The notes under the pieces are model-generated. The model worked only from the letters and a program-made list of their open reading frames with translations, searched no databases and was not told the DNA's origin. A stretch of DNA of 64,000 nt from Chloroflexi bacterium B3_Chlor (GTDB lineage Bacteria; Chloroflexota; Anaerolineae; UBA7937; B3-Chlor), in the NCBI GenBank assembly GCA_005223035.1, contig NJBK01000006.1:37310-101309 (forward strand), in the 5' to 3' direction. This document shows positions 58,926 to 64,000 of this stretch, in pieces (position 1 is the stretch's first letter; every line of letters begins with the position of its first letter). A program made the position numbers and the translations under genes.

Positions 58926-59690
58926 ATGAAGACCCTGACCGTGGCAGGGCTCAGCCTGTTGCTACTCGCGCTGTTCTTCCAATGCTGCCCGTCATCTACC
59001 ACGGAGGGACCTGCGGCGCCCCCACCGGCAGAAGAGATCCCAACCGCACCGGCCGAGCCACCTACCGCGACACCGCCACCGATGCCCACTCATACACCGC
59101 TGCCCATCCCTACTAGCACACCTGAGCCCCCGCCCCCTGAGCCTCAGCGGTTGACGGGGCACGGCCAGCAAGCCTCACCCTTGTTTCCGCTGCTTCCTGG
59201 CCTGGCCGTGTTCCGAATGACACATGATGGAGCCCACAACTTCGCGATAACACTGCTGGACAACCAGGGCGAGTGGGTTGAGCTACTTGTGAACATGATA
59301 GGACCGTTCAATGGCGCCAAGGCAGTGGGCGTAGAGCAAGAAGGCAACTACATAATGGACATTTCAGCGGATGGCAGCTGGACCGTCCTAGTAGAACAGC
59401 CCCGCCCTCCCTCAGACACCCCCAGTCCACCACAGACTTTTGCAGGATCCGGGCAGCAGGTATCTCCGTTCATCATGCTCTCCGAAGGATTGGCTCGCTT
59501 TCAGATGACCCACGACGGGGCGCACAACTTCGCCATAGTACTGCTGGATAGTCGGGGCAACTGGGTCGATCTATTGGTTAACGAGATCGGTCCGTTCGAT
59601 GGTAGCAAGGCAGTCGGGATCCGACAATCTGGGGCCTACCTTCTTGACATCGCGGCCGACGGCAACTGGACACTCACGATAGAGCAATAG
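58926..59690 (+). CDS. Lipoprotein with two tandem ~90-aa repeats
   Basis: MKTLTVAGLSLLLLALFFQCCPS; GQQASPLFPLLPGLAVFRMTHDGAHNFAITLLDNQGEWVELLVNMIGPFNGAKAVG / GQQVSPFIMLSEGLARFQMTHDGAHNFAIVLLDSRGNWVDLLVNEIGPFDGSKAVG. Confidence 0.8.
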   Translation: MKTLTVAGLSLLLLALFFQCCPSSTTEGPAAPPPAEEIPTAPAEPPTATPPPMPTHTPLPIPTSTPEPPPPEPQRLTGHGQQASPLFPLLPGLAVFRMTHDGAHNFAITLLDNQGEWVELLVNMIGPFNGAKAVGVEQEGNYIMDISADGSWTVLVEQPRPPSDTPSPPQTFAGSGQQVSPFIMLSEGLARFQMTHDGAHNFAIVLLDSRGNWVDLLVNEIGPFDGSKAVGIRQSGAYLLDIAADGNWTLTIEQ

Positions 59691-59779
59691 CCCTACCGCG
59701 CGCTCGGTAGCCAGTCTTCGGGGGCCTCCGGTCCATCGATTCGGCTCAGTTATGCTGTGAACGGCGAAGGGGGAATAGT

Positions 59780-60634
59780 ATGGAATCGTCTGTGAACTTC
59801 TTCCGCAAGATATATCGACAGGAAGAGGAAAGCCTGGGTGAGTGGCTGGGTCGCCATAAACTCCTCCTGTTCGGATTGGTTGTAGCTGCAGTTCTCATGA
59901 TTCTGTACTTCAAGTACCGTGCTCCATTTCTGGTGCTTCGAGACATGCTGGTTGTCGCACATACTCCGCTATGGGGGGGCCTACTTCTGGCGGTGTGGCT
60001 TGCGGGCTTGACTGTCCGAGCGTACAGGGTCCACAAGGTCGCCGAGCAGCGGGAGTTCGTCGAGGATTTTCGGCATGGTCTAGACCAGTGGGAGTATTAT
60101 GGAGCATGGCGTACTGAGAAGGAAGATCGCCGTCACTTACTCACAGTCACAGAGTCCGGCGACGGAGGGATAGCCAGGCCTTGCCTCCTGTGGAGAGATT
60201 ACGACTTTGAATTCGACACCAAGATCGTCAGAGGCAACACGACTTGGCTCATCAGAGCTAGAGATATTCTGAACTATGCGATGCTGCAATGCGGCCAATC
60301 TGAACTCTATCCCCACTTCCGGGTAAATGGCATGTGGGTCAGACTGCCCCGGGTTTCCCTTTCGACCACGCTACCGCTGAACACATGGTTCCGCGTGCGA
60401 ATAAGGGTCCAAGGAACTCGGGTGACAGCGAAAGTCACAGTAGACGACGCAGAAACTGAGATCTACAACTGGGATCTCCTGAGACCTAACGTCAGAACAT
60501 TTGTGATTGGCGAAGGAGACCGTACTCAGCGCGCTGACTTGATCCTAAGCTACCCAGTAGGTAGTATAGGATTCCGCGAGTGGAGCGATACTGAATGTGC
60601 TCAGTTCCGCAACGTGCGTGTCAGCAAGATCTAG
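59780..60634 (+). CDS. Membrane protein with C-terminal LamG/DUF1080-like domain
   Basis: Two TM segments; FRHGLDQWEYYGAWRTEKED...YDFEFDTKIVRGNTTWLIRARD. Confidence 0.55.
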   Translation: MESSVNFFRKIYRQEEESLGEWLGRHKLLLFGLVVAAVLMILYFKYRAPFLVLRDMLVVAHTPLWGGLLLAVWLAGLTVRAYRVHKVAEQREFVEDFRHGLDQWEYYGAWRTEKEDRRHLLTVTESGDGGIARPCLLWRDYDFEFDTKIVRGNTTWLIRARDILNYAMLQCGQSELYPHFRVNGMWVRLPRVSLSTTLPLNTWFRVRIRVQGTRVTAKVTVDDAETEIYNWDLLRPNVRTFVIGEGDRTQRADLILSYPVGSIGFREWSDTECAQFRNVRVSKI

Positions 60635-60793
60635 CAACTGCCCAGGAAAGAGTAATCGGTAGTTTGCGTTCATCACTATGAGATGCGTCATCTGGGCTGC
60701 TGTCTCCAGCAAGCCTCTGGCCTCTGAAGGAAAGGACTCCATCCCCGCTCAAATCGGCCGTGTCTGCGAGGTCATCAGGAAACCGTACACGCA

Positions 60794-61867
60794 TCAATAA
60801 TCCCTCGAAAGCAGGTGACGGTTCCCAATGTGCACGTTGACCAGTCCTCTTTCCCTGGCAGCTCGCTCGCATTCCTCGGCGTGCCGCACCGAAGTCCGCG
60901 GTAAGTCGGGCACAAAGAAGTGCGGGTGAAAACCCAGAAGTGAGTAGGGGATGTTGGGATCCAACGAGGCGATGAATTCCGCCAACTGGCCCACCTCTTG
61001 GGCATCCACGTACCCAGGCACCAAGAGGGTGCTGGCTATCACCAGAGGTGGCTCACGTCGTAGAGGGATGCGGGCCGCTGCCCGGGCGAGATTCTCCAGG
61101 GTTCGTTTGTTGGTCACACCCGTCAGCGCTCTGTGCAGATTGTCGTCGTAGGCCTTGAGATCGAACTTGATGCAGCCACCTGTTTCCAGCGAAAGGTCCA
61201 CCGCCCTCTCCAGCAACCTAGGCTGCATCGATCCGTTGGTTTCCCAGCAGACTCTCACTCCCCGCTTTGCCAAAATCTTGGACGTCGATAGAGCGTGAAG
61301 CATCTGGGCCGCAGGGTCCCCCCCGAAGTAGCACACGCAGAACGTACGTAGATTGGCTTTGTCAGCCAGCTCCTGCGCTGTCATGCCCTGATCCTTGGGT
61401 GACATCTGTCGATAATGCCAGTTCTGACAGAAGAGGCAGTTGAAAGTGCAGGCTCCGTAGAACACGGCCAGGTTGTTGCAGCCATGTTTCTCACTGCCTG
61501 CGCACACCCAGGCCCCAACGCAGTTGGTAGGCAGGGGATCATGGTACCAGTGGAGAATGCCCTTGGCGGGGGTCCCGGCCAGGTGGACCAGCTTGCCGCT
61601 GCGGTTGGTCCGCAGTCCACAGAACCCCCGATGCCCTTCAGCGATACCACACTCATTGACACATAGTGGGCACAGAACTCCCTCAGAATCCCGTGGCGGC
61701 TCCGTGGGCAAATCGAACTCCCGGCGCGACGCTACCTGAACCTGGCGGATATGTAGCATCACCTGTTCGGGTTGCCGGCGGATGCAATCAACACAGGCAG
61801 CGAGGTTGCCGGACACCAGGGACGATTTCCCACATATCTGGCACTCACCTCTCGGTATTCCCGTCAC
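60794..61867 (-). CDS. Radical SAM protein (AmmeMemoRadiSam/PFL-activase-like)
   Basis: YGACTFNCLFCQNWHYRQM (CxxxCxxC); GDPAAQMLHAL; GGCIKFDLKAYDDNLHRALTG. Confidence 0.88.
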   Translation of the reverse strand: MTGIPRGECQICGKSSLVSGNLAACVDCIRRQPEQVMLHIRQVQVASRREFDLPTEPPRDSEGVLCPLCVNECGIAEGHRGFCGLRTNRSGKLVHLAGTPAKGILHWYHDPLPTNCVGAWVCAGSEKHGCNNLAVFYGACTFNCLFCQNWHYRQMSPKDQGMTAQELADKANLRTFCVCYFGGDPAAQMLHALSTSKILAKRGVRVCWETNGSMQPRLLERAVDLSLETGGCIKFDLKAYDDNLHRALTGVTNKRTLENLARAAARIPLRREPPLVIASTLLVPGYVDAQEVGQLAEFIASLDPNIPYSLLGFHPHFFVPDLPRTSVRHAEECERAARERGLVNVHIGNRHLLSRDY

Positions 61868-61960
61868 GACACGCTCCCGGAGGCATTGCTGGTCACGAAT
61901 TGCATCATCGGCGCCCGCATCAAGGCGATCTCACGCGCCAGGAGTGACACAGACGAGTAT

Positions 61961-61988
61961 AAAAAAGCCGCCTGCGGTCACAGGCGGC
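61961..61988 (-). terminator. Rho-independent terminator for 62020-62376
   Basis: Minus strand GCCGCCTG-TGACCG-CAGGCGGC-TTTTTT. Confidence 0.85.
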
Positions 61989-62019
61989 TCTATCGAATCC
62001 GCGCAGGTTGCGGAAGTCC

Positions 62020-62376
62020 TTACGGATAGGTGGCCTCTTCCTCCAACACCTCGCCTGTCCGGAGATACCTCAGCAGATCTTCCTTCGCCTTATCGAAGTG
62101 CGCGATCAGGGCGTCGTCAGTCTCCTTGATCATGCCGATGATGCGTCTCGCGCAAGCGGAGCAACCAAGAGAAGCCTTGTAGCTCCCGGGATTACACCGC
62201 AAACACCCACATAGCCTTATCATCATCAAGGAGAAGGCCAAGGCATCTTCGTCGGTTTCCGGCAAGTCGGCCACACGCTCTACCAGACTCCGCCACTGCC
62301 CGTCCCCCACTTCCATGAGAGCCAAGACACTCTCATGTGGGAACAACAACTCGGCCCTGAAATACACAGTCTTCAT
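62020..62376 (-). CDS. Small cysteine-cluster protein of unknown function
   Basis: CGCLRCNPGSYKASLGCSACARRI. Confidence 0.65.
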   Translation of the reverse strand: MKTVYFRAELLFPHESVLALMEVGDGQWRSLVERVADLPETDEDALAFSLMMIRLCGCLRCNPGSYKASLGCSACARRIIGMIKETDDALIAHFDKAKEDLLRYLRTGEVLEEEATYP

Positions 62377-62772
62377 TTGGGGCCGTCACCTCTCATATGC
62401 TATACATGGAGAAAGCACTTACTATTGCCTGCAATCAACAAGAAGTGGTGTCTAATGAACCTGCCTCCTCCTGTCCGAGAGAGATGACTCTCCGTCGAGC
62501 ACCGATAGATTCCCGCTGTCCAGAGACCTTGCCTCTATACAAAAGTGGGGTGAGTCCAGAGCCCTCACACCCACGGGAGAATCTACTACTATTTTACCAC
62601 ATTTTCCTCAAGTTGTCAAGCATTTGTTAATACAGATTGAGTAAGAAATGCATACTATTCTACATGTCGTGGCAGAATCGCTGACACGGTACTATATCTA
62701 GTAGCAGGTGCGCCGGCAAGAACAGTTGCTTGGTTTGACGTTCCGTCGGTCCTTGCGACCTGCACCGATTCA

Positions 62773-63219
62773 TCAGCCCACTGGCTCAAAGCAGAACGCC
62801 TGAGCGAAGCAGTGTTGCACGCAGCTGGGCCACAACTCTCGCTCCACCCTCTCCAGGCAGAGATCACATTTGAAGGCCACGCCGTCCTCCTCACTGAAGA
62901 AGATCGCTCCGTAGGGGCAGGCCTCCATACAGAGCTCACAGCCCGTGCAGTCGGCGGAGTCGATGAGGACTATACCATCCTCGCGTTGCGCGATCACTCC
63001 CTCGGGACAAGCCTCCACACAGGGAGGCGAGGCACAGTGCACACATACCATGAGCAGGTAGTGGCCGCGCTTCTCTGCCTCGGAGCTCGCTGCATCGGAC
63101 CGCACGACCTTGATCCAGCTAAGCTTCTCAGGGGGGATGCCATGTACCTCCTTGCAGGCTATCTCACAAGCATAGCAGCCCATGCATTTCTTGGCGTCGA
63201 CACTTAACATACCATTCAT
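62773..63219 (-). CDS. 4Fe-4S electron-transfer subunit of a molybdopterin oxidoreductase
   Basis: CMGCYACEIACKEVHG, CVHCASPPCVEACP, CTGCELCMEACPYGAI, CDLCLERVE. Confidence 0.9.
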   Translation of the reverse strand: MNGMLSVDAKKCMGCYACEIACKEVHGIPPEKLSWIKVVRSDAASSEAEKRGHYLLMVCVHCASPPCVEACPEGVIAQREDGIVLIDSADCTGCELCMEACPYGAIFFSEEDGVAFKCDLCLERVERELWPSCVQHCFAQAFCFEPVG

Positions 63220-63236
63220 CCCCTTGCACCCCCCGG

Positions 63237-64000
63237 TCAGTCTTCAGCAGGATAGACTCGGCATGAGATGCCCCGCGTCTGGATGGCCCCCACGAAGGGA
63301 TCATAAGGCGGATCGTTGCCGATCAAGACGTTGATGTTCGCTCGACGGAAGCCGTGAAGCGTCTCTACCCCTTCCTCCGGGAACCACCACGCATGAGTTA
63401 CCATCACCACACGGGGATCGATATTCTCCGTCAGGTAGGCCTTCTGCTTGATGCGGCCTCTCTTGGTCTCGATGTAGACCCAATGATTGTCAGCGATACC
63501 AAGCTCACCAGCAGTCTGCGGATGTATCTCCATCACCGGCTCTGGGACAACCTCTCGGAGGATGGGTATCTCCCGGTTTTCGGAGTGGAAGAAGACCGGA
63601 ATGCGAGCGGTCGTCATGATCAAGGGATATTCCTTGGCCAGTTCCGGGTCGCTGTACGGCGTCCCGGGAGGTTCCTGATAGGCAGGCAGCGGGTCGTACC
63701 CCCAATCGGCGAATCGCTGCGAGTAGAGCTCCACCTTCCCAGATGGGGTCTTGAACCCCTTCTTTTGGTATTTCCGGTATTCCTGGGGCCCCTCCAGATA
63801 GCCCAACTGCTTGAACTCCTCGAAGGTTATCCCTGCTGGTTCCAGGATATGATCCAGCGATTCCTCTACGTCTTCCCAGAAATACTCTTCATACCCTAGC
63901 CGTTTGCCCAATTCATTCATGATCTTCTGGTCGGACCAGGCCTCCCCTACCTGGGCTACCTTTTGGCGCGGCCACAGGAGGCCGCAGCGCTGCCAGTAGT
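63237..64000 (-). CDS. Molybdopterin-dependent oxidoreductase catalytic subunit, C-terminal part; runs off the window end
   Basis: Upstream of the ORF-track Met the frame stays open (YWQRCGLLWPRQKVAQVGEAWSDQKIMNELGKRLGYEEYF); IHPQTAGELGIADNHWVYIETKRGRIKQKA. Confidence 0.9.
   Translation of the reverse strand, partial: YWQRCGLLWPRQKVAQVGEAWSDQKIMNELGKRLGYEEYFWEDVEESLDHILEPAGITFEEFKQLGYLEGPQEYRKYQKKGFKTPSGKVELYSQRFADWGYDPLPAYQEPPGTPYSDPELAKEYPLIMTTARIPVFFHSENREIPILREVVPEPVMEIHPQTAGELGIADNHWVYIETKRGRIKQKAYLTENIDPRVVMVTHAWWFPEEGVETLHGFRRANINVLIGNDPPYDPFVGAIQTRGISCRVYPAED

Overview
A 64 kb window of a bacterial chromosome, probably Chloroflexota-like. That placement is inferred from gene content only and was not tested. 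Most of it is ordinary: amino-acid ABC transporter, folC, trxB, PBP1A, surE, ilvE, rplI. There is a large family of minus-strand membrane glycosyltransferase-like genes with repeated C-terminal beta-sandwich modules, an AOR/MoaD/ferredoxin/aminotransferase cluster, a GNAT + OSBS/NSAR + THEP1 operon, and a cluster of secreted proteins that includes a C25/gingipain-like caspase-fold protease. The two strongest unexplained signals are: (1) an RNA locus at 58.2-58.93 kb, with three TTGAC-N17-TATAAT/TATACT promoters. Two lead into leaders carrying GCTCGTCGACTCCAA, one of which folds like a tRNA with a shrunken D region. The third drives a ~105-nt terminator-ended transcript that carries the exact 15-nt reverse complement of that sequence. 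(2) A ~430 bp inverted-repeat-bounded element enclosing a GIY-YIG nuclease (18.81-19.25 kb), immediately followed by a decayed copy of the 5' part of the THEP1 NTPase gene found 5.3 kb upstream. The window also has a run of decayed genes at 49.3-51.5 kb, including a class III cyclase remnant. Two genes cut by the window edges are missing or shortened in the ORF track. Everything here was read by eye; no searches or folding programs were run.
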